This document shows, one piece after another, positions 36,779-47,542 of a DNA stretch of 64,000 nt; positions within the stretch are counted from its first letter, which is position 1; each line of letters starts with the position of its first letter. A model generated the notes under the pieces. It did not search any database. It was not told the DNA's origin and worked only from the letters and a program-made list of their open reading frames with translations. This stretch comes from Oleiagrimonas sp963817755 (GTDB lineage: Bacteria > Pseudomonadota > Gammaproteobacteria > Xanthomonadales > Rhodanobacteraceae), in assembly GCA_963817755.1 (NCBI GenBank), contig CAWFPB010000003.1, positions 124,001 to 188,000 on the forward strand. The letters are read 5' to 3'. The position numbers were made by a program, and so were the translations under genes.

Positions 36779-39145
36779 TCATTCGCGGGTCTTCAATACG
36801 CCGATCAGGTCCAGGCGGGCAATCCGCCGCCGCACCAGCAGCGCCGACAGGATGCTGGCGGCCAGCACCACCAGCGCGGCAAACGCATAGGTGACGGTCG
36901 AAAGGTCCACCGGCACGCGGAACAGTTCCGACTGGAAGCCCTGCGCCATCACCCAGCACAGCGACCAGCCGGCGATGAATCCGAATGGCAGCGACACCAG
37001 CACCAGCAGGCCGAGCTGGCCCAGCAGCAGGGCCCCGACCTCACCCTCGGTCATGCCCAGCACGCGCAGGCTGGCCAGTTCGCGCCCGCGCTCGGACAGG
37101 CTGATGCGCGCGGCGTTGTAGACCAGGCCGAAATTGATCACCGCGCCCAGCAGGGCCGCCACCAGCGAAAACACCAGCAGGCTCTCGGCCATGGTGTCCT
37201 GGAAACTGCGCATGGACGACAGGCGCGAGGACACGCCGGCGACCCAGGGGCGCCGGTCCAGGCGTGCATAGACGTCCGGGGCGGCGCCGGGCGCGACCGT
37301 CAGCAGCACGCCGGAGATCACGTCGCCGTCGCCGAGCAGGCGGTTGAGCGCATCCAGGCGCATGTAGCCTTGGGCGCCGACGTATTCGTGGACGAAGCCG
37401 GACACCCGAACTTCGCGCGTGCGCCGGTGGCCTTCCAGCGACTGCACTTGGAGCATGTCGCCGGGCTTCAGGTCCAGCATGCCGCGCAGGTAGTCGGTCA
37501 GCAGCAGTTCGTCGCCGGCCGGCGCGACCACGTGCAGGTGGGTGTCCAGGGTGCGGCGCAATTGCGCGTCCGGGGCCAGGCCCTGGATCACCGTGCGATA
37601 GCTGCGTGTGCCGTGCATCAGGCGCACCGGCACCATGCGCAGGGGTTCGGCGGTTCGCACGCCGGGCAGGGCGGCCAGTTCGTGCAGGGCCCGGTACGGT
37701 GCCGGCTCGATGAAACTGACCGCCAGGTCGTGGCGCTGGGCGATGCGCAGCTGGATGTCGATCATGCGGTCGACAGCGTCGCTCTGGAACCGCCCGACCA
37801 TCATCACCGCGCAGGCCATGGCCAGGCCGGCCACGGTGATCACGGCGCGGCCGGGGCGCCGTTCCAGGTCGCGCAGCGCCATGCGCGCCGGTTGCGACAG
37901 GCGTCGCCCCAGACCCAGACGCTCGATCAGGGTCGGGCCGAAGCGCGGCGGCGCCGGCGCATGCATGGCCTCGGCTGGCGGCAGGCGCGCGGCCGCGTGC
38001 AGCGCCATCAGCGCGCCGCTGGCACCGGCGGCCAGGCTCACGCCGATGCCGGTGGCCACCGCGCGCGTGCTCAGGCGGTAGTCCAGGAACGGGAAGCGGT
38101 AGATGTCCTGGTACACCTGCGCCAGCCAGTGGCCCAGCGCGGTGCCGGCCGCGATGCCCAGCAGGGCCCCGGCCATGGCGATCCACGAGGACATGCCCAG
38201 GTAATGGCCGGCCAGGGTGCGGTCGCGGTAGCCGAAGGCCTTGAGCACCCCGATCTGTTCGCGCTGGGTGCCGATCAGGCGCATCAGCACCACGTGCATC
38301 AGGAACGCCGCCACGCCCAGGAAGATGGCCGGGAACAGGATTGCCATGGTGCGCAGTTGTCGCAGTTCTTCCTGCAGGTAGCGGGTCGAGGTCTGCTCGT
38401 GGCGACCGTACGCACCGATGCCGCCGTAACGCGCCAGCAGGCCGTCCACGTGCGCGATCACCGCCGACTCGCGTGCCCCGGGCAGCAGGCGCAGCACCAC
38501 GTTGTTGAAGGCACCGTCCATGTTCAGTGCCTTCTCCATGGCGTGGCGGTTCATCCACACCACCGCGTAGCGCTTGAAGTCCGGGAACACCGCGCCGGGC
38601 GGGGCCTGGTAGACGTACTCGGGCGAGGTGCCCACGCCGACCACGCGCACCGTGCGCTGGCGTCCGTGCAGCGTCATCGACAGGCGATCGCCCACGCGCA
38701 GCGACTGCGCGCTGGCGAAGGCCTCGCCGATCACCACCTCGTTGTCGACGTCCGGCGAGGGCAGCCGCCCGCTGCGCAGCTGGATGCGGTTGAGCAGCGG
38801 CTGGCCGCCGTGGATCGGCAGCGAGACGACTTCGCTGCGCACCGGTTCGTCGAAATCCGGCACGCCCAGCGTGGCCAGCGCCAGCAAGCGCGCCTGCGCG
38901 GTCTGAACGCCTTCGATGGCTTGCAGGCGGGGCAGCAGCGTGTCGGGTGCACGCTTGAGCGGGGCCCACAGGTCGGCCAGGGCCTGCTCCCGGTAGAACT
39001 GCGTGCGGGTCGCGGTCAGCGATTCATAGGTCGACAGCGACATCACCAGGGTGGCGACGCCGCCGGCGATCACCAGCGCGATCGCCAGCGCCTGGCCGCG
39101 CAGGTGCCACAGGTCGCGCCTGCCCTTGCGCGTGAGCGCGCTCAC
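36779..39145 (-). CDS. FtsX-family ABC transporter permease
   Basis: A 788-residue permease with two FtsX domains: an N-terminal helix, a large periplasmic region, a first three-helix FtsX block (ILFPAIFLGVAAFLMHVVLMRLIGTQREQIGVLKAFGYR), a second periplasmic region, and a C-terminal block (LLVFSLVAALLGAVINFGLVYNAARI...ELASLRVLGMTEGEV). The GTG start overlaps the ATPase stop (GTGA). Such mechanotransmission-type systems (MacB/LolCDE-like) move lipids, lipoproteins or drugs out of the inner membrane rather than importing solutes. It has no SBP or importer features. Confidence 0.87.
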   Translation of the reverse strand: MSALTRKGRRDLWHLRGQALAIALVIAGGVATLVMSLSTYESLTATRTQFYREQALADLWAPLKRAPDTLLPRLQAIEGVQTAQARLLALATLGVPDFDEPVRSEVVSLPIHGGQPLLNRIQLRSGRLPSPDVDNEVVIGEAFASAQSLRVGDRLSMTLHGRQRTVRVVGVGTSPEYVYQAPPGAVFPDFKRYAVVWMNRHAMEKALNMDGAFNNVVLRLLPGARESAVIAHVDGLLARYGGIGAYGRHEQTSTRYLQEELRQLRTMAILFPAIFLGVAAFLMHVVLMRLIGTQREQIGVLKAFGYRDRTLAGHYLGMSSWIAMAGALLGIAAGTALGHWLAQVYQDIYRFPFLDYRLSTRAVATGIGVSLAAGASGALMALHAAARLPPAEAMHAPAPPRFGPTLIERLGLGRRLSQPARMALRDLERRPGRAVITVAGLAMACAVMMVGRFQSDAVDRMIDIQLRIAQRHDLAVSFIEPAPYRALHELAALPGVRTAEPLRMVPVRLMHGTRSYRTVIQGLAPDAQLRRTLDTHLHVVAPAGDELLLTDYLRGMLDLKPGDMLQVQSLEGHRRTREVRVSGFVHEYVGAQGYMRLDALNRLLGDGDVISGVLLTVAPGAAPDVYARLDRRPWVAGVSSRLSSMRSFQDTMAESLLVFSLVAALLGAVINFGLVYNAARISLSERGRELASLRVLGMTEGEVGALLLGQLGLLVLVSLPFGFIAGWSLCWVMAQGFQSELFRVPVDLSTVTYAFAALVVLAASILSALLVRRRIARLDLIGVLKTRE

Positions 39146-39886
39146 CAGTGCAGCTCCCGCGCCGCAATGCGGTGCTCGGGGCGCTCCTCGCGGGCGATGC
39201 GGCCGTCGCCCATGTACAGCACGCGGTCGGCCATGCGCGCGATGTCGACGTTGTGGGTGATCACCACGGTGGTGGTGCCCAGTTCGGCGTTGACCTTCTC
39301 CAGCGCCTCGAGCACGCGCACGCCGGTGGCCGAATCCAGGGCGCCGGTCGGCTCGTCGCACAGCAGCACCGCCGGGCGCTTGGCGATGGCGCGCGCGATC
39401 GCCACGCGCTGCTGCTGGCCGCCGGACAGCTGGGCCGGGAAGTGGTCCATGCGGTCGGTGAGGTCCACGCGCGCCAGCGCCTCCTCGGGCGTCATCGGGT
39501 CGCGTGGCGATGTCGGTGACGATGGCCACGTTCTCGCGCGCGGTCAGGCTCGGGATCAGGTTGTAGAACTGGAACACGAAGCCCACGTGCTCGCGCCGGA
39601 AACGGGTCAGTGCATCCGCGTCGGCGCCGGTCAGCTGGTGGTCCTCGTACCAGACGTCGCCGCCGCTGGGCGCATCCAGGCCGCCGAGGATGTTGAGCAG
39701 GGTCGACTTGCCGCTGCCCGACGGCCCCAGCAGCACCACGAACTCGCCGCGGTACAGCTCAAGATCCACGCCGCGCAGGGCGTGCACCTCCACCTCGCCC
39801 ATGCGGTAGACCTTGGTCAGCCCGCGCGCGCGGAACACGGCCTCGGGGCCGGCGGGGGACTGCGTCTGGGGAGAAGGCAGGGTCAT
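39142..39886 (-). pseudogene. ABC transporter ATPase (MacB/LolD class) interrupted by a +1 frameshift
   Basis: The N-terminal part (MTLPSPQTQ...; Walker A GPSGSGKSTLLN; Q-loop FVFQFYNLIPSLTARENVAI) is in one frame. The rest (MTPEEALARVDLTDRMD; ABC signature LSGGQQQRVAIARAIAKRP; Walker B VLLCDEPTGALD; H-loop VVITHN) is in another. Removing one base near 39505 restores DIARDPMTPEEAL and a 247-residue protein of normal length. The permease and adaptor downstream are intact, so either this is a sequencing error or the exporter has lost its motor recently. The site has no homopolymer or known slippery motif. Confidence 0.75.
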
Positions 39887-40167
39887 GCAGGCGATGCCGA
39901 TCGGGAAACCGTGATCACAGGCTAGCCGCATCCCCGCGGGCGTTTCATGACCTGGAGCAATTCGGGTCCCCGCAACGGCCCGATGCGGCGGCCGATGTCC
40001 GCCGCCGGCCGGTCCCGGCTGCGGTGCAGCTGTGCGCCAGTGCACGGATTTGATGCCCGAAACCGCCGCTGGTCGGACAAAAAGCGCCATTCGTCCGTTC
40101 GTTACTGGTAATCGCGCCCGCGCTGCCTATGCTGTATGCGGGGTTCAAGCATCAGGGGTTCCGGACC

Positions 40168-40797
40168 ATGATCCGCCTATTTTCGTTCCGACGTGCCGGG
40201 CACGCACCGCAGCATCCATGCCGCGGGTTGGCCGCCTCGCCGTCAGCGACACGCCGCCACGAGCGCGGATTCACGCTGATCGAATTGATGATCACGCTGG
40301 CCGTGGCCGGCATTCTGATGGTGATCGCGATTCCCAGCTTCAAGAAAATCACCCTGAAGAACCGGTTGAGCACCACGGCCAACCAGTTCGTCGATGCGCT
40401 CAACACCGCGCGCATGGAGGCGGTCAAGCGCAACGACTATGCGCAGTTCTGCAGCGACGTGGCAGCCAACAACGGCGGCGACACGATGGGCGGCAAGTGC
40501 GCCGCACAGATGGGCGCGGTCATCCTGGAAGAGGATGCCACCAAAGGCACGTATTACCAGGCGCAAGCGCCCGTCACCAGCGTGACCACGCCGCTGAAGA
40601 TTTCCGGCAGCATGCGGGGCGTTCGATTCGACGGCCAGGGCATCGCCTACGTGCCCGGCACCACGACACTCGTCGATGACACCACGCCCGTGGTGGACCT
40701 GTGCACCCCTGCGCTGAGCACGGACAACCACCGGATCATCACGATCACCACCGGCACCATCGTCAATACCACGACTAAATCGGGAGCATGCCAGTGA
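40168..40797 (+). CDS. fimT: Type IV pilus minor pseudopilin, FimT/GspH family
   Basis: A 209-residue prepilin-like protein with the type III leader junction ERGFTLIELMITLAVAGILMVIA. PilD would cleave after the Gly and methylate the Phe. The leader is unusually long (about 48 residues from ATG 40168, which has AGGGG upstream; ATG 40129 would make it longer). The C-terminal half has the GspH domain with two cysteines (DLCTP...SGACQ). It is the first gene of the minor-pilin operon and probably primes pilus assembly. Confidence 0.85.
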   Translation: MIRLFSFRRAGHAPQHPCRGLAASPSATRRHERGFTLIELMITLAVAGILMVIAIPSFKKITLKNRLSTTANQFVDALNTARMEAVKRNDYAQFCSDVAANNGGDTMGGKCAAQMGAVILEEDATKGTYYQAQAPVTSVTTPLKISGSMRGVRFDGQGIAYVPGTTTLVDDTTPVVDLCTPALSTDNHRIITITTGTIVNTTTKSGACQ

Positions 40798-41288
40798 GCC
40801 CGTGCCGCCCCAACCCCGCGACCCTCCTGATGCGCCACCGGTCCTCGTGTACCGGGCAGTCCGGCGTCGGCCTGATCGAGGTCATGATCGCCGTGCTGGT
40901 GCTTTCCATCGGCTTCCTCGGCGTCGGTGCGATGCTGGCGATGTCGCTGTCGACCAACAACAGCGCCATGTACCGCAGTTACGCCACCATGGACAGCTAC
41001 TCGATCCTCGACGCGATGCGCGCCGACCTGAGCAATGCCAAGGGCGGTGCCTACAACACCACCGTGACCGGCAACGCCTGCCCCACCGGCACCGGCACCC
41101 TGGCAGCCACGCAGCTATCGAAGTGGTGCGGTCAGCTGGCGCAGGATCTGGGGCTGGTGGCCACCACCACCGGCACCGTCAACTGCACGGCGCAGGGCGA
41201 ATGCACCATCACCATCCAGTTCGATGACAGCCGTTCCGGCGTGCAGGGCGCCAAGCAGCAGCAGGTCATCACCAAGGCGATCCTATGA
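40788..41288 (+). CDS. pilV: Type IV pilus modification / minor pilin PilV
   Basis: A 166-residue prepilin with the cleavage site QSGVGLIEVMIAVLVLSIGFLGVGAM, the PilV version of the N-terminal helix with Gly-Leu-Ile-Glu. The mature part carries Ser/Thr/Asn-rich sequence and paired cysteines. It overlaps fimT by 10 bp and pilW by 4 bp. Confidence 0.9.
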   Translation: MPVSPCRPNPATLLMRHRSSCTGQSGVGLIEVMIAVLVLSIGFLGVGAMLAMSLSTNNSAMYRSYATMDSYSILDAMRADLSNAKGGAYNTTVTGNACPTGTGTLAATQLSKWCGQLAQDLGLVATTTGTVNCTAQGECTITIQFDDSRSGVQGAKQQQVITKAIL

Positions 41289-42310
41289 ACATGCGCATTC
41301 CAGCCAGTCACCACGGGGCAGGGCGCCGCGCGCGCGGTTTCAGCCTGATCGAGCTGATGATCGCGATGGTGCTCGGCCTGATCGTCATCGCCGGCGCCGG
41401 CAGTGTGTTCCTGGCCAGCTCGCGGACCTACCAGACCAACAAGGCGCTGAGCGAGGTGCAGACCAACGCGCGCGTCGCCTTCGAACTGCTGGCGCGTGAC
41501 ATCCGCAACGCGGGGCAGAACCCGTGCTCGAACAACGGACGCGTCGCCAACGTGGTGAACAACCAGGCCGCCACCTGGTACCTGAACTGGGCCAACGCCC
41601 TGCACGGGTACGCGGGCAGCCAGGCCGATCCGGCCGTGACCACCGGTACCGGGGTCAAGCAACGGGTCGCCGGGACCTCCTCCGTGCAGCTCATTGGTGC
41701 GGGCAACGCGGTCCTCAGCGTGAACCACCACAATGCCAGTTCGGCCACCATTTTCCTCAACGGCTCGCAGACCAGCCTGAACAATGGCGACGTCGTCATC
41801 GTCTGCGACCCGGATCATTCCGCGATCGTCCAGGTTCAGATCAACAACAATGCGGCTAATCAGCTGGGCCACAACCCTGGCGTCGGTTCGCCCGGTGATT
41901 GCTCGAAGGGGCTGGGCTATCCGACTTCATGCGGTGGCAATGCCTTGGGCAATACCTACACGTTCCCGCCCAATTCCTCGGTGGTGAAGATGGTGGCCAT
42001 GGATTGGTACATCGGCAACAACCCGGTCCAGGGGACATCGCTGTACCGCATCGGGCTGCAAAACATCGGCGGGACGCCCACGCCCGTGGCCCAGGAAATG
42101 GTGCGCAACGTGAAGTCCATGAAGCTGTATTACCACCAGGCGGGCAACAATGACTTTGTTACCGCCGACCAGGTGACCAACTGGCTCAACGTGGACGCGG
42201 TTCGCGCCGACCTTCAGATCTACAGTTCGGACCAGCGCGCAGGTTCGGGTTTCACCCCGATCACGCGCAGTTTCACGGCCACCACGACCATTCGCAATCG
42301 GGTGAAATGA
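41285..42310 (+). CDS. pilW: Type IV pilus minor pilin PilW
   Basis: A 341-residue prepilin with RRARGFSLIELMIAMVLGLIVIAGAGSVFL and the PilW-typical VRADLQIYSSD...FTATTTIRNRVK end. It has a large C-terminal domain rich in Asn/Gly with several cysteines. In the Pseudomonas model PilVWX and PilE form a tip complex with PilY1. It overlaps pilV and pilX by 4 bp each. Confidence 0.92.
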   Translation: MNMRIPASHHGAGRRARGFSLIELMIAMVLGLIVIAGAGSVFLASSRTYQTNKALSEVQTNARVAFELLARDIRNAGQNPCSNNGRVANVVNNQAATWYLNWANALHGYAGSQADPAVTTGTGVKQRVAGTSSVQLIGAGNAVLSVNHHNASSATIFLNGSQTSLNNGDVVIVCDPDHSAIVQVQINNNAANQLGHNPGVGSPGDCSKGLGYPTSCGGNALGNTYTFPPNSSVVKMVAMDWYIGNNPVQGTSLYRIGLQNIGGTPTPVAQEMVRNVKSMKLYYHQAGNNDFVTADQVTNWLNVDAVRADLQIYSSDQRAGSGFTPITRSFTATTTIRNRVK

Positions 42311-42951
42311 TCATGAACCTCTCCCGCAACCGGATCGCTCATTCCCCTCGCATGCCGGTGTACCGCCGGCGCGGCCAGGCGCCCGCGTTCATGGGTACCC
42401 GGCAGCGCGGTGTCGCCCTGGTGATCGCCCTGCTGCTGCTGGTGGTCATCACCCTGGTCGGCTTCTCGGCCGTGCGAAGCACCATCGTGCAGCAGAAGCT
42501 GTCCTCGAACATGTACGACCGCGAGGTGGCCTTCCAGAATGCCGAGGCGGCGATGCGTGCGGCGGCGGACCTGATCGCCTCCAACCCCGGCCTGATCGCG
42601 CGCAACTGCCAGGCGGGCGGCGTGGTCTGCTTGCCCAATCCATTCGACGATCCCAACCTGCCGAGTGGATCGATCCACACGATCTCTGCCGGAACGGCCA
42701 CTGGCCAGTACACGGCAGGTGCCGCTGCCGCCGGGCAGCCCCAGTACGTCATCGAGAGCATGGGCAACTGGTCCGACTCCAGCACGGGCACCGGATTCAA
42801 CCAGACCGCCAACGCGCACAACTACGGAGCGCAGGGCGTGTCATCCACGGCGGTGTTCTACCGCATCACGGCCCGCAGCGGCGATCCGTCCTCGCAGAAC
42901 CTGAACAATCGCGCCGTGGTTACCCTCCAGTCCGTCGTCAAGCAGGGTTGA
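42307..42951 (+). CDS. pilX: Type IV pilus minor pilin PilX
   Basis: A 214-residue protein with the PilX_N motif QRGVALVIALLLLVVITLVGFSAVRSTIVQQKLSSNMYDREVAFQNAEAAMRAA, lacking the Glu5 of major pilins, as is usual for PilX. The C-terminal ITARS...NRAVVTLQSVVKQG end is characteristic. Its ATG overlaps the pilW stop, and pilY1 begins 9 bp later. Confidence 0.92.
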   Translation: MIMNLSRNRIAHSPRMPVYRRRGQAPAFMGTRQRGVALVIALLLLVVITLVGFSAVRSTIVQQKLSSNMYDREVAFQNAEAAMRAAADLIASNPGLIARNCQAGGVVCLPNPFDDPNLPSGSIHTISAGTATGQYTAGAAAAGQPQYVIESMGNWSDSSTGTGFNQTANAHNYGAQGVSSTAVFYRITARSGDPSSQNLNNRAVVTLQSVVKQG

Positions 42952-42960
42952 GGTCATCCC

Positions 42961-45900
42961 ATGAACGCATTCCCGAACCGCACCGCGACTGATTGCAGCC
43001 GGAGTGAAAACATCATGAACGCTTTCCATCTCGGCATCCGCAGGGCGACGCGTTTCCTGCGTGGTCTGGCCCTGGGCGGTCTGACGGCCTGGCTCTTCGC
43101 GGCGCCGTTCGTGGCCCAGGCCACCGTCCCGGTCGACCAGTCGCCGCTGGTCATCCAGCAGCCCATCCCGCCCAACCTGGTGCTGATGCTCGATGATTCG
43201 GGTTCGATGGGTTCGGACTACATGCCGGACTGGGGCTACATCCCCGGCGGCACTTCGGCCGACAATCTGAGGTATTACGGCCACAACGGGACCTACTACA
43301 ACCCGAACGTCATCTATTCGCCGCCGCCCACGGCCGACGGTGGATCGTATCCGGACTCGCCGGGTCTGGGTGATGCCTTCCGTGACGGTTTTACCGACCC
43401 GTCCAATACCGACGACGTCACCCGGTACTACGGCAGCTACCCGTACTACACCCAGCTCACCGCGAATGTGAATACGTCCTATGACCCCACGCTGGGTTGT
43501 GCGTCGGGCGATAGCCTGTCCACCGACCCCAACCACCTGGGGGAGTGCCAGCACGCGGAAAATCCAACCTATACCTACTATAAGCCGAATGGCAGTTACT
43601 ACAACCTACACCTGCAACGGCAACGACAAACTGGTCCAGCAGTGGCAAAAGCAGGGACGCCACTGGAAACGCGTGTATCTGTGCCAGCACGTGACGTACA
43701 CGTACACCTACTACACGCCGAACGTGGAGACCTGTCCCCAGGGCGGAACCTATGACTCCAGCCAGGGCAAGTGCGTCATCGACGGTTACGAGACGGCGTA
43801 TCTGTTCACCTACACCACGCCCAATGGCAGTGGCGGCTTCGTGCGCCACTACGTCGGCAAGTCGCAGTCCGACTGTAACGTCGCCATTTCGCAGGGCGCA
43901 AGTTGCGATTACAGCGCCGCGACGCAACAGAACGTGGCCAACTGGTTCTCCTACTACCGTACGCGCATCGAAATGGCCAAGAGCGGCCTGATGAACTCGT
44001 TCATCGACATCGATTCGGATTTCCGCGTCGGTTTCGGTTCCATCAACGGGCGCAACAACAGCAACCTGCCGGCCGCGACCGCGTCCTACAACAACAAGAC
44101 GATCGCCCAGGTACAGCCGTTCGGCGACGGCTCGGCGGGTACGCAGAAGGCGGCCTTCTGGCACTGGCTGGCAGGTATCTATCCGGGCAACTCCACGCCG
44201 CTGCGGCTCTCGCTGGACGCCGTGGGCAAGTACTACTCGTCCGCTCAGCCCTGGGAAACCTCGGGCACCGACTCGACCGAACTGGCCTGCCGCCAGTCCT
44301 ACACCATCCTGACCACCGACGGTTTCTGGAACGGCAGCAATCCGAGTGTGGGCAACGTCGACGGCAGCAGCGGCAGCAAGGTCACCGGACCGAATGGGCA
44401 GAAGTACACCTACACGCCCGCGCCGCCGTACTCGGACAGCGACTCCAACACGCTGGCCGATGTGGCCATGAAATACTGGGTCAACGACCTTCGGCCCGGC
44501 GTCAACAATGAAGTGCCGCCCAGCAACGACGATCTGGCGTTCTGGCAGCACATGTCCACCTTCACCCTCGGCCTGGGCTTCACGCCGGTCAACCTCACGC
44601 CCTCGGGCACCAATGTGGCGCAGATTTTCGATTGGGCCCACGGCGGTGCGGCGGTCAGCAACTTCGCCTGGCCGCAGCCGTCTTCCAACAGCATCAACAA
44701 CATTTCCGACCTGGCCCATGCCGCGGTGGACGGCCATGGCGGCTTCTATTCGGCCACCAGCCCGCAGGCCTTCACCAGCGGCCTGCAGGATGCGCTCAAG
44801 CGTGCCGCCGAGCGCGTGGGTACCGGCGCCAGCCTGGCCGCCAACTCCACCGAGCTGAAGACCGGCACGGTGGCCTACCAGGCCAACTACTACACCGTGA
44901 AATGGAAGGGCGACCTCAAGGCGCTGGCGGTCAACCCCAACACCGGAGCGCTGTCGCCCGACCCGACCTGGCAAGCGGCCAACCAGATGCCGGCCTGGAA
45001 CAAGCGCAACATCTGGACCTATAACCCCACCGGGGCGACGGCGAGTGCGCAATACGTGCCGTTCGACACGACCTCCACGCTGTCCTCGGCCGAGCAGGCC
45101 GCATTGGGCGTCAACACCGCCGACCAGCAGGACATCATCGATTACCTGCGCGGCGACGCGGCCAAGGAACAGAGCCAGACCAACGGCGTCTATCGCACGC
45201 GCGACACGGCCTTGGGCGACATCGTCGATTCGCAGCCGGTCTTCGTGGGTTCCCCGATGGCCAACCAGTATTACGGGGAAACCTTCACCGGTTCAGATAC
45301 CTACGCCCAGTTCGTTTCCAATAACCAGAGCCGCGAGGCGCTGGTCTGGGTGGCGGCCAACGACGGCATGCTGCATGCCTTCGATGCCGCGACCGGCAAG
45401 GAAACCTACGCCTATCTTCCCGGCGCCGTCATCACCAGCAGCCTGGCGTCGCTGGCCAATCCCAAGTATGGCACGGCGCTCGCGCCGCACCAGTACTTCA
45501 ACGACGGCGAGCTGACCGTCGCGGACGTGTACCTGAACAGCGCCTGGCACACGGTGCTGGTCGGGACCACCGGACGCGGCCTGGCCGAATCGGTGTACGC
45601 CCTGGACATCACCGACCCGGCCAACATCAAGTTCCTGTGGGAGCGCTCGGCCGGCGACACCAAGACCAACAGCAACTACATCGGCCAGATGAACGGCAAG
45701 CCGGTGATCGCGCAGACCAGCGACGGCCAGTGGTCGGTGCTGATCGGCAACGGCTACAACAGCACCAATGGCCAGGCCGCGCTGTTGCAGTTCGATCTGG
45801 GTACGGGCGCGCTGTCCGTGCACACCACCACCGATACCAGCACCAGCAACGGCATGGGTGCGCCGGCCGTGTGGATCGGCAATTCCACTGACGGCATCAG

Positions 45901-46789
45901 CACGGTCGCCTATGCCGGCGATCGGGACGGCCATGTGTGGAAGTTCCCCCTGGTCAGCACCAACGGCAACAGCAGCAAGCCGACCCCGAGCAGCACCGGC
46001 GTGCTGATGTTCACGGCCAAGGACTCCAGTGGCAATATCCAGCCCATCACCGGCGGCATGCTGTTGGGCAAGGATCCCAACACCAGCAACCTGTGGCTGT
46101 TCTTCGGTACTGGCCAGTACCTGAGCACCAATGACCTGCTCGATACCTCCACGCAGACCTGGTACGGCATCATCGTCGATTCGTCCAACAGCACCCTGGT
46201 GAGCAACCTGTCCAATGGACGTTCGGCGCTGGTCCAGCGCTTTATCGTGGCGCAGACCGCCGGCGATACGACGACCAATCCGCCCACCCTTCCGGCGCGC
46301 GCGGTCACGCCGATGCCCTCGACCTCGGACATGACCGGGAAGTCCGGCTGGTACATGGACCTGCAGACACCCATCGTGTCCGGAACCACCACGTCCTACA
46401 TCAACGAGGGCGAGCGCATGGTCACGCCCAACCAGTTCCAGGGCAACGTGCTGCTGGGCACCACGCGCATCCCGCAGGCCAAGGACCTGTGCAACCCGTC
46501 CGGCAGCGGTTGGGTCATGGCGGTCGATCCGTTCACCGGCACCAACCCGGTGCAGGACTTCTTCGACGTCAACGGCAACGGCCAGATCAACTCCAGTGAC
46601 TCCATCACCGTGGGCGGCAAGACCTACGCCGCGGCCGGCGTCGGCTTCAGCTCGCTGCCCAACAATCCGATCTTCGTCGGTGGCACCATGCTGATCAGCT
46701 TCGACAACGGCACCACGGGCAGCCTGCAGACTTCCGGCAGCACCGGTGGCTTCGGGCGCGTGTCCTGGCGCGAGATGACCACCCAGTAA
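42961..46789 (+). pseudogene. pilY1: PilY1, type IV pilus tip adhesin, split by a frameshift near 43603
   Basis: Frame 1 (42961-43602) encodes a signal peptide (RGLALGGLTAWLFAAPFVAQA) and the start of the N-terminal domain with VLMLDDSGSMG, a MIDAS-like DxSxS. Frame 2 (from about 43604) carries the remaining 1060 residues: the rest of that region, then the PilY1 beta-propeller (ALVWVAANDGMLHAFDAATGKE), and a calcium-binding-like loop DVNGNGQINSSD near the end. Deleting A43603 joins them (GSYY-TYTCNGN). Two in-frame starts, 42961 and 43015, both begin MNAF. If the shift is real, the tip adhesin is not made and pilus function is affected; sequencing error is equally possible. Confidence 0.85.
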
Positions 46790-46800
46790 AGGATTCCAAC

Positions 46801-47307
<507 letters not shown>

Positions 47308-47329
47308 CAGCGGATTGCCGGAACCGGAC

Positions 47330-47360
47330 AAGGCCACCCCGCGGGGTGGCCTTTTCTTTT
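47330..47360 (+). terminator. Terminator of the minor-pilin operon
   Basis: AAGGCCACCCC (47330-47340), a GC loop and GGGGTGGCCTT (47343-47353), then TTCTTTT. The 180 bp beyond it, up to the kinase remnant, shows no other feature. Confidence 0.88.
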
Positions 47361-47542
47361 CCGGGCAAGCAACTGCGCAAGGAGCAATCAACCCATCAGG
47401 GTGCCAGCAGGGTGCCGGAGTCCACGAAAGCTCCCGGATGCGTGCCGGACCTCATCCGGGGTGAGCATGGATGATCGAAGGAACGATCGTGTACATTCCG
47501 GTTGTCCGAAGTCAGGGCCTGTCGGCGCCCGGGATGCGCTTC

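Noticed and set aside
39495..39510. Programmed ribosomal frameshifting in the ABC ATPase (and pilY1)
   Set aside because: No slippery heptamer, rare-codon/stop arrangement or stimulatory structure is seen at either junction. Sequencing error or mutation is simpler.
47361..47542. Small RNA or promoter downstream of the pilE terminator
   Set aside because: The stretch is non-coding with short hairpins only, with no promoter-terminator pair that I could defend.
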